Positions 18,503-27,938 of a stretch of 64,000 nt of DNA are shown here, one piece after another; the first letter of the stretch is position 1, and the number at the start of each line of letters is the position of its first letter. Below the pieces are notes generated by a model, which did not search any database, had not been told where the DNA came from, and saw only the letters and a program-made list of their open reading frames with translations. Position numbers and translations under genes: made by a program. The stretch comes from Brumimicrobium oceani. GTDB lineage: Bacteria; Bacteroidota; Bacteroidia; Flavobacteriales_D; Crocinitomicaceae. The stretch lies in the NCBI RefSeq assembly GCF_003143775.1, contig NZ_QFRJ01000002.1, forward strand, positions 1 to 64,000. The letters are read 5' to 3'.

Positions 18503-19399
18503 TTATTCCCATGTTCCTTTATCTGAACTTGTAGACAAGTTACCAAATCCAACAATATTTCTTGTCCCGTCCTCGAATCTAGAAACCGCTTCTTTTCCGT
18601 AAACATAGATTGTAGAAATTGTATCATTTTGAAGGTATGGGAAGTCTTTGCGTGTTTCCATTGTCCATTCCTCTTTAGGATCTGTCATTGGAATATACTT
18701 TAATTCATCAATATCAAACTTTCCTAAACCTAAAGCTTCACGATCTCTTTTTCTAGATCTTGAGTTTAAGAACTCATCTTTATAATACACCTGTAAAGTA
18801 TCACGTTTAAATCCTGCTAAATCTTGGGCATTTGCTGGGTTTCCTAAAACTGCTAACTGAGCTGCTTCACGCTCTGTCATGTTTTTATCAATCGCACGTT
18901 TATCATCGTATAAAGCATCACGTTCTACAACCGTCAATTTACGAGAAGGTACAGACCCTAAGGCTTCAATTTTTTGAATTTTATCATTTTCAAAAAACTC
19001 CTTTAACTCCTTAAAGTCCGCGGCATAATATCCGTTTTTTGACTTATGAGCACGTTGTATGTCTCTAATTTGAATAAGAGAATGACGCATTAAAGCTTCA
19101 GATCTTGCGTAATCCATTTGGTGTTTTTGCGTTCTTTCCACTGAGTTGTATGACTCCACCATAAAGTAAACTGAAGCAGCAATACAAACAAAACCGATTC
19201 CCAGAACGATGTTTCTTCCTAAAATTCCAGCACTAAACAATATAGCCAAAAGCCCACCTATTAAGAGGTTAACAGCCGCCATCATAAACAGAGAATCTTG
19301 ATTGGAATTCATTCCTATTACAACCATTACAACCCCAAAAACAGCAATTATCGCTGCAATTAAGTAGCGCTTTACAAATACAGAAAACTGATTATTCAT
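18503..19399 (-). CDS. Hypothetical membrane protein
   Basis: A 298-aa protein with three predicted membrane segments in the first 105 residues (about 12-30, 37-60 and 64-86), then a soluble domain. The soluble part begins RDIQRAHKSKNGYYAADFKEL, a stretch reminiscent of pilin-like or substrate-binding headpieces, and contains many charged residues. I recognise no family. It lies 13 bases upstream of the DUF3822 gene, so it probably opens the operon with DUF3822, rsmD and coaD. Confidence 0.65.
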   Translation of the reverse strand: MNNQFSVFVKRYLIAAIIAVFGVVMVVIGMNSNQDSLFMMAAVNLLIGGLLAILFSAGILGRNIVLGIGFVCIAASVYFMVESYNSVERTQKHQMDYARSEALMRHSLIQIRDIQRAHKSKNGYYAADFKELKEFFENDKIQKIEALGSVPSRKLTVVERDALYDDKRAIDKNMTEREAAQLAVLGNPANAQDLAGFKRDTLQVYYKDEFLNSRSRKRDREALGLGKFDIDELKYIPMTDPKEEWTMETRKDFPYLQNDTISTIYVYGKEAVSRFEDGTRNIVGFGNLSTSSDKGTWE

Positions 19400-19552
19400 T
19401 ATTCAATCTTAATTAAATTCATTTACTATCTGCACAAATCTACAATAATTTTGAAATGTCATTGAATTAAAACATAGATTTTTTATACCGTTTAATCAAC
19501 AGATTGGCGTTAACATCATTTTAGACCATTAATTCCACCGTAAAAAATCAAA

Positions 19553-19693
19553 TTATTGAATCGTGGCCATTTTTAAAGTATGAAATACTAAGTAGATCAA
19601 GAAAACTACAAACCGAATCAAGGCAAATACACGATCTCCTCTAGCCTCTTTTCTTGAATATTCTTTTTGAGCCGAAAGTGCTGTTCCTTTAAT
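19553..19693 (-). other. Possible small membrane protein or gene remnant without ATG
   Basis: A 46-codon open frame ends at TAA (19553-19555). Its translation contains a charged stretch (SAQKEYSRKEARGDR) followed by one membrane segment (ALIRFVVFLIYLVFH) and ends KMATIQ. The pattern looks protein-like, but there is no ATG or GTG before the conserved-looking part; only ATT or CTT is possible. An in-frame TAA lies directly upstream. It could be a small protein with a rare start or the tail of a decayed gene. Confidence 0.3.
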
Positions 19694-19833
19694 TTAGTTC
19701 TACATTAATACGAGAGCCCATTCAAAAACAGATTAAAATTAACACCCAATTTTCGGGACTATTGCGCCCAGCCACTAAGGAATATTTCGAAGGTAAAAAT
19801 CAATTTTCGAGATAATACCCTTAATTTAGCAGC

Positions 19834-21273
19834 ATGGCGATCCACATAGATTTATACAAAGCTACTTTAAGGCATTTTGAATTTGATATTTCACCCAGTC
19901 AAGATGAATTATTGACACAACTTTGTGATTTTTATGTTCAGCCGAATAGTCAATCCCTCTTTATCCTAAAAGGATATGCTGGAACGGGTAAGACAAGTCT
20001 CTTAAGTGCCTATGTCAAGGCTTTAGGAGAATTAAAACGTAAATCGGTTCTCCTTGCACCAACAGGAAGAGCGGCTAAAGTATTTGCTCAGCGTTCAAAC
20101 AAACTGGCTTTCACCATTCATAAGAAGATATACCGAAGAGAAAAAGTGCCCGGAGGGGGTGTTGTTTTGGCTGTTGCGCCGAACCTTCATACAAATACAG
20201 TTTTCTTGGTTGATGAAGCCTCCATGATTGGAGATTATACTCAAAGTAATGACGGTTCTATCAGTTCGCAGAATTTACTTCAAGATTTGGTCAACTTTGT
20301 ATACAACGGTAAAAATTGTAAACTAATTTTAATCGGTGACGAAGGTCAGCTTCCTCCTGTAGGATCAGATTTTAGTCCAGCTTTAAATATTGAATACATG
20401 GCGGACCATTATTCGCAACTGGAGATTTATGGCTATCAATTATCAAAGGTACTGCGTCAAGCTGAAGGCTCTGACATTCTAAAAAATGCCACGGCACTGC
20501 GTTCGGCACCTGAAAACACCTACCCTTCTTTCGATTTGAGCGGCAAAAATGATTTAATTCGGTTAGAAGGAGGAGATTTGGAAGATGAACTAGACTCTTC
20601 CATTTCTAATTATGGCGTAAATGATACCTTAGTAATTACAAGGAGTAACAAAAGAGCCAACCTATTTAATCAACAAATCAGATCTAGAATATTTTGGTTT
20701 GATGAAAAAGTAGTGGCCAATGATTTATTAATGGTCGTCAGAAACAATTACTTCTGGTTGGGTGAAAACTCACCCTTAGGATTTATTGCCAACGGGGAAA
20801 CCATAAGAGTAATTAGAATAAAGAACCGGGAATCGATATACGGTTTTGATTTCGTTGATGCTGTTATTGAACTTATTGACTATCCAAAAGCGGATACATT
20901 TGAAGTAAAAATCATGCTGGAAGTTCTGGATGAAGAAGGTCCCAACCTCCCAAGAAACAAAATGAAAGAATTGTTTTTTGCTGTGGAAAGAGACTATGCA
21001 CATGAGCGCAACAAGAAAAAACGCTATGAAATGATTATGGCAGATCAATATTTCAATGCTCTACAAGTAAAATATGCCTATGCGGTAACTTGTCACAAGT
21101 CTCAAGGTGGACAATGGGCGTGCGTTTTTGTAGATCAAGGATTCTTAACAGAAGACATGTTGGACAAGTCCTATTTTAGATGGCTTTACACCGCACTAAC
21201 AAGAGCGACAGACAAACTATATTTGGTCAACTTTAATGGTCAGTTTTTTAACGACAATCTGGAAGAGATTTAA
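19834..21273 (+). CDS. RecD-like ATP-dependent DNA helicase
   Basis: A 479-aa superfamily 1 helicase. Walker A is GYAGTGKTS (about 49-57), Walker B is FLVDEASMIGD (about 129), motif III is GDEGQLPPVGSD, and the C-terminal motifs are YAVTCHKSQGGQW (UvrD_C_2 type) and YTALTRATDKLYLV. It lacks the long N-terminal region of full RecD2, as do many Bacteroidota homologues. A role in DNA repair or recombination is expected. It is divergent from the DUF3822-rsmD-coaD operon. Confidence 0.85.
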   Translation: MAIHIDLYKATLRHFEFDISPSQDELLTQLCDFYVQPNSQSLFILKGYAGTGKTSLLSAYVKALGELKRKSVLLAPTGRAAKVFAQRSNKLAFTIHKKIYRREKVPGGGVVLAVAPNLHTNTVFLVDEASMIGDYTQSNDGSISSQNLLQDLVNFVYNGKNCKLILIGDEGQLPPVGSDFSPALNIEYMADHYSQLEIYGYQLSKVLRQAEGSDILKNATALRSAPENTYPSFDLSGKNDLIRLEGGDLEDELDSSISNYGVNDTLVITRSNKRANLFNQQIRSRIFWFDEKVVANDLLMVVRNNYFWLGENSPLGFIANGETIRVIRIKNRESIYGFDFVDAVIELIDYPKADTFEVKIMLEVLDEEGPNLPRNKMKELFFAVERDYAHERNKKKRYEMIMADQYFNALQVKYAYAVTCHKSQGGQWACVFVDQGFLTEDMLDKSYFRWLYTALTRATDKLYLVNFNGQFFNDNLEEI

Positions 21274-21379
21274 GGGTTGATTTCAAAGGTGAGATCAATG
21301 AATATTAAGTGATTCAACCACTTAGCATTCATAAACGAAATTACCGTTTACTTAATTCATCAACATATAACATATAGGC

Positions 21380-21894
21380 AGTGCTTGGACGGAAACACAA
21401 CAAATTTAAATGCCTATCCGGTTCTTTACCAGTAAATATATCTAATCAAGTATGTGATTAAGCGGTGAACCGACAAGATCCTTCGCAAATTTCTATTTTC
21501 AACAAATTGAAAAAGAAATTTACTTCAGGATGACATTAGGCTAGGGGCATATTTCAAACGAGAGGAAAAAAACAAAAGCGCTCTGGCGCTTTTGTTTTTT
21601 TCCTCTCGTTTGTTCTCTAACTCCCACAACTATCATCCTGATCATTGGTGAAAATTATGATTTTCAACAATGGAAGGATCTTGTCAAATTTGAGAGAAAA
21701 CCATTTTCTATTGTAATTTATTAAACTGCTGGTAAAGTTCCCGACAAGCATTCAAATTTAAAATTGAATCTTTTGAGTTTATTTTATCTTTTTTCTTGTC
21801 GGCTGATGCTAAGGCATCTCCTAAAGAAATAAAAATAAAATAATTCTCAAAATCTATACAATTTGTAAAAATCGTCTGTTTCCGACCAAGCACT
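21380..21894. repeat. 515-bp nested palindromic repeat element
   Basis: Successive inverted pairs enclose one another. The outer pair is agtgcttggacggaaac (21380-21396) with 21878-21894, one mismatch. Next comes a module with tgcctatccggttctttacc (about 21410-21440) paired with 21722-21755, then gacaagatcctt (21472-21483) with 21674-21685, then aggatgac with its complement. The core is a perfect 27-bp stem (21555-21581 and 21586-21612) with a 4-base loop. Module copies occur at 10.3-10.9 and 14.95 kb. No ORF is supported. A MITE-like origin or a structured RNA are both possible. Confidence 0.75.
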
Positions 21895-21917
21895 AGGTAG
21901 CTAGCGCATCTAATTCT

Positions 21918-22276
21918 TCATCGGATATTTTTTTTCAAGAAGCCATCAATACTTTCTTGCATTATAGCTACTTGAGCAGCGGTTGTATCTACGATGGGAA
22001 GAGCGTGTCCTTTCAAAAATGAAACAATGTTACCCCCTTTTTCTTTATAGATAGTCATAATCTCTACAACCGAAGGTGCTGTTTTTTCTGCATCTATGTC
22101 ATGACATTTTATGCAGGTCTTTTCAGAAAACAGTCGATTGCCCAAGAATATTTTAGAATCTTGACTTAATTCTCCCCGCTCAGGAACAATGTTGGCTGCA
22201 GGAATAATTGTATTTTATCCGTGCCACAACTTAAAAACAGTAAAACTGGAATTATTGGAATAAGAAGTCTCATCAT
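21918..22276 (-). pseudogene. Frameshifted cytochrome c-type lipoprotein
   Basis: The frame starts at 22276 with a lipoprotein signal (MMRLLIPIIPVLLFLSCGTD; Cys in LSC). It then shifts within an A-run near 22218-22222; the second frame continues NTIIPAANIVPERGELSQ and the heme motif CIKCH (about 22095-22110) to the stop at 21918. One extra A would restore a single cytochrome c of about 118 aa. So it is either a real inactivating deletion or a homopolymer sequencing error. A distal Met ligand is not certain. The downstream frame alone lacks an export signal. Confidence 0.7.
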
Positions 22277-22433
22277 CGTCTATTTTATATAGTTAAAACC
22301 TCTTCTAAAGTACTAAATTCTAAAGTAATCCAATGCAATATATATACTGTAACACACAAGAAAATAGTCATTTATATTGATTTTAAATAAGGTTAAGAAA
22401 ATGGTTTTTCAAACATGAATATTTAATCTGAGA

Positions 22434-23545
22434 TCACTGTAAATTCCTAAAATTACTCCTGTCTATTATTACTTCTTTTGCTCCATACTCATTTACAAAT
22501 GTTCTTGGCAATTTCAAATTATTCTTGGCTTTCCATTTAAATTCAAATCCAGTAATTACACCATCCTTTTCTTCTACTAAATCAACTTCTTGTTGCTGCT
22601 TGGTTCTCCAAAAGTACATTTTAGTATTCGTATTTTTATAGGTGTTTTGTTTCAACCTTTCTGAAATCAAAAAGTTCTCCCATAGCGCTCCTTTATCCTG
22701 TCGTAAATCCAAAGGCTTAAAGTTTCCTATCACAGTATTCCTAACTCCATTATCATAGAAATAAATCTTTTTATTCTTTTTAATTTCGTTCCTTACGTTC
22801 CTACTGAAACTATCCAATTTGAAAACCACATAACCTTTCTCTAAAATATCAATGTAATTTGCCACCGTATTTTTATCGATGCCAATCGTTTTGGCTAATT
22901 CATTATAACTAACCTCATTACCCAGCTGTAGCGCTAATACTCGAACTAACTTTTCAAGGACTTCAGGTTTTCTAATGTTTGAGAATGATAAAATATCTTG
23001 ATATAAATAACTACTAACCAATTGATTTAACAACTCTCTCTCTTCACCAGGATGATTTAAAATATCTGGATAAAAACCATAAAGCAACCGATTTTCTAGT
23101 TGTTGTTCTGCTATTAAATAATTCCGTTTATTTTCAAATTCCTCCCAGCTGACAGGAAACAATTCGAAATCCCATTTTCGTTCTGTTAGTCGTTCGTTTA
23201 AAGCATTAGTTAAATCAAATGAAGAGGATCCACTCACCAATAGTTGAACATCTTTAAATTGATCAGTTATTATTTTCAATGTTAGCCCAATACCTTCGAT
23301 TCTTTGTGCTTCATCAATAAAAATCAATTTATAACTTCCAATAATACTCCTGATCTGTTCAGTATTCGGAGATTTTAGTAAACTCAAAACTGTGGAGTCA
23401 TCACCATCTAAAAATAAGTACTCTTTTTGATTGATGATTTCTCTAATTAAAGTTGTTTCCCAACCTGCCTTGGGCCTGCAAGGATAATTGCTTTCCCTTT
23501 GTTTATTTTAGCTTCTATTACGGATTTAATAGTTCTTTTAAACAT
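22434..23545 (-). pseudogene. Frameshifted AAA ATPase with DUF4143 domain
   Basis: The frame starts at 23545 (MFKRTIKSVIEAKINKGKAI) and reaches the P-loop GPRQVGK, where one A appears to be missing (AAACAA instead of AAAACAA), giving an early stop. In the shifted frame the protein continues TLIREI and, from 23387, as a 317-aa ORF with Walker B LIFIDEAQRI and a C-terminal DUF4143/nuclease-like part (FLISERLKQ, TKQQQEVDLV, FEFKWK). The family is common and of unclear function. As written the P-loop is broken. Confidence 0.75.
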
Positions 23546-23581
23546 GAATTTATTTTTAGCTAGAATACAACTTCTAAACCT

Positions 23582-23651
23582 ATTCACCAAAAGTTATAAC
23601 TATTAGTGATTGTTTTCACCAAAAGATATAACTTTTGGTGAATACAATCAC
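23582..23651. repeat. Palindromic site cluster upstream of the DUF4143 ATPase gene
   Basis: 23606-23625 and 23632-23651 form a 20-bp inverted repeat with one mismatch and a 6-base centre; its core is tcaccaaaag. A third copy of ttcaccaaaag, in direct orientation, lies at 23583-23593. The cluster begins 37 bases before the ATG at 23545 (minus), so it could be an operator for that gene, or a recombination site. Confidence 0.55.
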
Positions 23652-23708
23652 TTTTGATGATGAATCAAATTAGTCCTCGATGGATTTTCTATTACTAGTT
23701 TGCTGTTA

Positions 23709-25946
23709 TTACTCCTCAAAAGTCTTATATTTCACAGAAGTCGCTCCAACGGTAATCCTAGATTTATCAATGGCCTTGTTCAATCTATCGATCACTTTTG
23801 TTGCTTTATCTCGCGGTAAATAATGACCTGCTAAAACATTCAACTCACTTTTCAAAGTTTTTAAAGTGGAGTGAGCTCTGTAAGCACTTAACATTTGATT
23901 TCCGCTTAATTTATTTTGATTCATGAAGCCAAGCAAGTCCTCCTCTTTTGGTTTAAAATTGCTGCGCACAGGATCAGTAAAACTATTCACTTGCATTAAA
24001 ATCTCTCTATCGATATGAATAATCACTTCCGTTGTTCTTAAGGTTTTAAACACTGAATCTTCTTTTGCTGCTAATCGTTCCTCTACCGTATTTCCCGGAT
24101 AATTTGAAAGTTCCTCCGGTGAATAGTTAATTACCACCCTGTCATTTTTCATCATTCCTACTCCTCCTCCACGCGAAATAATTTTAAACGTTTTTTTCTT
24201 GTCTAAAAGCGCCTCAAAAAACTCTACCACAGCTATGGAGTCTTGTTTTTCAAAAAGTGAAGCTTGATTTAATTCGTATTGATCCACATCGAACAAATCA
24301 TTTATGCGCAACTGAACTTGAGACCTATATAAAGGTATAGCATCAGTGATATTGATGTGCAACATAACTTCATCATAATTTTTACTCATGTGTGACAATG
24401 GCATAGCCAACAATGTTACATCGAAAGTCTCTTTTTTCTCTGTTGCAGGAAAAACAAACTCTTGAGTAAATAAGTTAAAACTTGTAGAATCTTCAAATAA
24501 GTAATAACCATCTACCTCTTTGAAAGGAATCCAATTTCTACCAATAAGATCATACATTTTTTGAATTTTTTTACTCAAAATCGATTTACTCCAAAGAATG
24601 TCTTCTTTTTCTTTCTTTAACTTCTTAATTGTGTTTTCAATGCTTTTTAGTTGGTTATAGCTTTGCACAACTTTTTCTTGTCTCTTTTTTCTCTTTTTAC
24701 GTTTCGAATCTGTTTTGTACTTTTCATGATTCGTGATAATTGTGCTATAGCGAATATCGTTGAGTTCTTTTTCTGTTTTATCAATGGTTAGTTTTAAACC
24801 GTCCACTTTACTTTCCAAAAATTTAATTTGATAATCGATTCCTCTTTTCCCACTAATTTTATCTTCAAGATCATTGATATCCTGTTTCACCTTAGCAATG
24901 AGTGAATAATATGTCACGCCACCGCCAAAACTAGAATCGGGGGAAAGAAAACGTGTATTGCTTGCTCCAAAAAGTGGGTAATAATTACCATTTTTTCTGA
25001 TTACGACAGTGGTTTGCTTTTCGGAATTATATCCCCAAACATCCAAATGAATATTTGTTTCTCTACCGCTTCCAGGGGTTTCAAAATTGTGAGTCGTATA
25101 ACCCATAGATAAAACTTCAGCCTTTTTCTTTTTTGAATCTGGCTTTATTCCTATGTAAGGCTCATATGGAAAAAGTCCAACCGCTTTGGGTAATCCTTTA
25201 TTCCATCTTCCGCGCTCGTCTTTCTCTCTTTCTTCGAATAAACCCGAAGTTGTAGACCCATCTCCTGCCGCTGTTAAAACATTTTTGAAGTAATCCGCTT
25301 TACCTCCTAATTGCTTGAATATTTGTTGGGTTCTGTCTCCTACCCACTTGTTTACAGCCTGATTGTACGCAACAATCACTTGTTTTTTCTGCTCTTCTGA
25401 CCAACTTCCAAACCCATCCAAAATAGCAATCTTATCCTTGAAGGTCAACGTTGGGTTGGTCAGTTTTTCGACCCTCTTGTTCATTACCAGGTCTTCTTTC
25501 TTCATGCGTTTTGCTTGCTCCGGAAGCTCGCTCATCAACAAATCCTCAAAACGCTCATAATCGCTTAAATTACCATCTTTAACCAAACTATTACTTCGTC
25601 TTGATTGCAATAATTTGTTCAATTCCCAAATGGCCATTTTGTTGGATAACTCCGCTAAAATCCCTTTGGGTGAACGGCTAATTTCATGAGAATAAATAGC
25701 CAACAGATCAGGCTGATTGATAATTCTTTGTTCGGTTGAGTCATAATTTATATCCCCGTTAGGCAAAGTAATTTCTTCCCCTTGATAAACGATGTATCTT
25801 CCGATATTTTGCTCTAAAATAGGACTTTTACGCACCGTATGATAGAGATAGGCTTTACTTTGAGGAGATAAAAAGTAGTCTTCTTGCGCATTTACTAAAA
25901 ATCCGATTACAACAAAAAAGAGGGTGATCAAACGAAAGTTTTTCAT
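23709..25946 (-). CDS. Large secreted coiled-coil protein of unknown function
   Basis: A 745-aa protein from the ATG at 25946 (MKNFRLITLFFVVIGFLVNA), with a signal peptide ending about residue 20 (VNAQ). An ATG two codons upstream is an alternative start. Residues about 355-450 form a charged coiled coil (IKFLESKVDGL, KKLKKEKEDI), flanked by beta-rich and mixed regions. No enzyme motif is recognised. The C-terminal part (HSTLKTLKSELNVL and on) is helical. Export and size suggest a cell-envelope or secreted role. It is a single gene. Confidence 0.65.
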   Translation of the reverse strand: MKNFRLITLFFVVIGFLVNAQEDYFLSPQSKAYLYHTVRKSPILEQNIGRYIVYQGEEITLPNGDINYDSTEQRIINQPDLLAIYSHEISRSPKGILAELSNKMAIWELNKLLQSRRSNSLVKDGNLSDYERFEDLLMSELPEQAKRMKKEDLVMNKRVEKLTNPTLTFKDKIAILDGFGSWSEEQKKQVIVAYNQAVNKWVGDRTQQIFKQLGGKADYFKNVLTAAGDGSTTSGLFEEREKDERGRWNKGLPKAVGLFPYEPYIGIKPDSKKKKAEVLSMGYTTHNFETPGSGRETNIHLDVWGYNSEKQTTVVIRKNGNYYPLFGASNTRFLSPDSSFGGGVTYYSLIAKVKQDINDLEDKISGKRGIDYQIKFLESKVDGLKLTIDKTEKELNDIRYSTIITNHEKYKTDSKRKKRKKRQEKVVQSYNQLKSIENTIKKLKKEKEDILWSKSILSKKIQKMYDLIGRNWIPFKEVDGYYLFEDSTSFNLFTQEFVFPATEKKETFDVTLLAMPLSHMSKNYDEVMLHINITDAIPLYRSQVQLRINDLFDVDQYELNQASLFEKQDSIAVVEFFEALLDKKKTFKIISRGGGVGMMKNDRVVINYSPEELSNYPGNTVEERLAAKEDSVFKTLRTTEVIIHIDREILMQVNSFTDPVRSNFKPKEEDLLGFMNQNKLSGNQMLSAYRAHSTLKTLKSELNVLAGHYLPRDKATKVIDRLNKAIDKSRITVGATSVKYKTFEE

Positions 25947-25952
25947 AAGCAC

Positions 25953-26354
25953 AAATATGTAAAAAAGATTTAGCTTTTTCAGAACGAAAGAGAGTAGTTA
26001 TTAACAAGCTAATTGTTGTTACTGCAGTCAAAACCAAAGTTAATAGCATGAAAGCCATCAACAAAAGTCAAAAGTACAAGGCACCATATTAAATCACCAA
26101 TCAACCGTTTTATATCAATCTAAAAAATGAACTTAAAAGTGGGTAAATAAAAAAATGAAATTATTTGTAATAAAAATCTCCTAACTGTCTCCTTTCAAAA
26201 TAATAAACTCTCATTAGCAATTATTTATGATTTACAACGCGCTATAAAAGCCTTGAAAGTTAAGGTTAAAACTTTCGTCATTTATTTTCAATAAGCCCAA
26301 TATATTGCGCTTCGATAAAAATTAAATCAGTACATTCGCAATTGAATAAAAAGC
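25953..26354. other. Divergent intergenic region, nothing recognised
   Basis: About 400 AT-rich bases between the secreted protein (minus) and the LptF/G gene (plus). It should hold the promoters of both. A TACATTCG near 26332 is a one-mismatch -7 box for the plus strand. No repeat, RNA or ORF is supported. Confidence 0.35.
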
Positions 26355-27938
26355 ATGAAAAAACTCAGTATTTTTTTCATAAAATCATTTGTGGGGCCGT
26401 TTTTAGCGACCTTTTTTATTTCCATGTTTATGCTTGTCATGCAATTCTTATGGAAATACATTGATGATTTAATGGGCAAAGGTTTGGAAATAAGCATCAT
26501 CCTAGAGCTTTTATTCTATGTCTCTGCGAGCTTATTGCCTTTAGCACTGCCCTTGGCTATTTTACTTTCTTCGTTGATAGTAATGGGAAATTTGGGAGAA
26601 TCTAACGAATTAACAGCTTTAAAATCCAGTGGACTTTCCATTTATCGGATTTTACGACCGTTAACCGCTGTTGTTATTTTTATTGCGATTGGAACATTCT
26701 ACTTTTCAAATTATGTCATTCCCATTGCCAATTATAAATGGCACTCAATAATTTGGGACATACAAGAAAAAAAGATGACTTCCTTTTTAAAACCAGGTTC
26801 TTATACTCAAGAAATTGATGGTTTTAGTATTAAAATTAAAGAGGGTAAAGACAACACATTTAAAGACATCATAATTCACGACCGAAGAGTAAGTAGTGAA
26901 TTAAAAACTATTAGAGCAGATTCTGGGGAATTTTACCAATCTGAAAATGGTGAATTTTTGTTCTTCAAACTTTTTAATGGAGATGTAATTGAAGAGTTGA
27001 AAAGCGCCCCAGATTTTCAAGACAAAAAAGGTGCTACTAGTGGTATATTTCCAAGTAGAAAATCAGATTTTAAAACTGCAACCTACAAAATGGACATGAG
27101 CGGATTTAAGCTGCAGCGCACAAAAGACGACATGTTTAAAAATGATTATGAAATGCTTAATGTTTTTCAAATCAACGAAACTGTAGACTCCTTACACTTA
27201 GTGTATAACAAATTAATGGACGTATTGGCGACAAATACAAAAGGAAAACATCCCTATTTCCAAGCCATTGAGTTTAATAATAGTACTTTATCTGACAGCG
27301 CTCGAATTGAGCAAAGAGAATATTCTGCAAAAATTGATGCCCAAATCAAAAAACAAAATCAAATAAAACGTGTTTTTGCAGGTGAATTGCCAACTGCAGC
27401 AGATGCAGAAGAGCTGGAAACCGATACAATTATTCCAGGTAAAAAAATTGATTCCTCTTTGGTCATTACCCCCGTTTACACTTTTGAAAATATGACAGAA
27501 GAGAAAAGGGTAAACACAATGAGTCACATGAAGACACAATTAAGAAACAACATTAAAGGGCTCGAAGGACATATTGATGTAGAAGAAAATCGACACAGGC
27601 AATTAAGAAAATTTGAAATTGAATTTCACAGAAAATTTGCTCTATCCTTCTCTATTATCGTCTTGTTTTTTGTTGGTGCGCCATTAGGTGCTATTGTTAA
27701 AAGAGGAGGATTTGGTGCTCCAGTTGTTATAGCTGCTCTATTATTTATGGTCTATTTTGTTCTGATCACCATCGGAGACGGAATGGCTAACAACGGGGTC
27801 ATATTACCATTTTTCGGAATGTGGGGACCAAATATTATTCTTACGCCCGTAGCGCTTTTATTATTGCGCAGCGCTGCCAATGATAGAAGTGTTGTTGTTC
27901 TACCAAAAATATTTAAAAAGAAAAAGACGAAGGAATAA
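26355..27938 (+). CDS. LptF/LptG (YjgP/YjgQ) family permease
   Basis: A 527-aa membrane protein with the family layout: three membrane segments near the N-terminus (about 10-35, 50-80 and 100-122), a large periplasmic domain (about 125-420) and three at the C-terminus (about 428-520). LptF/G form the membrane part of the ABC machine that extracts lipopolysaccharide and passes it to LptC/A. The periplasmic domain is larger than in E. coli LptF (366 aa in total), as is usual in Bacteroidota. The stop overlaps the next ATG by one base (taATG), so the downstream glycosyltransferases are probably cotranscribed. Confidence 0.85.
   Translation: MKKLSIFFIKSFVGPFLATFFISMFMLVMQFLWKYIDDLMGKGLEISIILELLFYVSASLLPLALPLAILLSSLIVMGNLGESNELTALKSSGLSIYRILRPLTAVVIFIAIGTFYFSNYVIPIANYKWHSIIWDIQEKKMTSFLKPGSYTQEIDGFSIKIKEGKDNTFKDIIIHDRRVSSELKTIRADSGEFYQSENGEFLFFKLFNGDVIEELKSAPDFQDKKGATSGIFPSRKSDFKTATYKMDMSGFKLQRTKDDMFKNDYEMLNVFQINETVDSLHLVYNKLMDVLATNTKGKHPYFQAIEFNNSTLSDSARIEQREYSAKIDAQIKKQNQIKRVFAGELPTAADAEELETDTIIPGKKIDSSLVITPVYTFENMTEEKRVNTMSHMKTQLRNNIKGLEGHIDVEENRHRQLRKFEIEFHRKFALSFSIIVLFFVGAPLGAIVKRGGFGAPVVIAALLFMVYFVLITIGDGMANNGVILPFFGMWGPNIILTPVALLLLRSAANDRSVVVLPKIFKKKKTKE

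Noticed and set aside
21708-21893. 61-codon minus-strand frame in the 21.4-21.9 kb repeat
   Set aside because: It lies wholly within the inverted-repeat arms and has no protein-like pattern.
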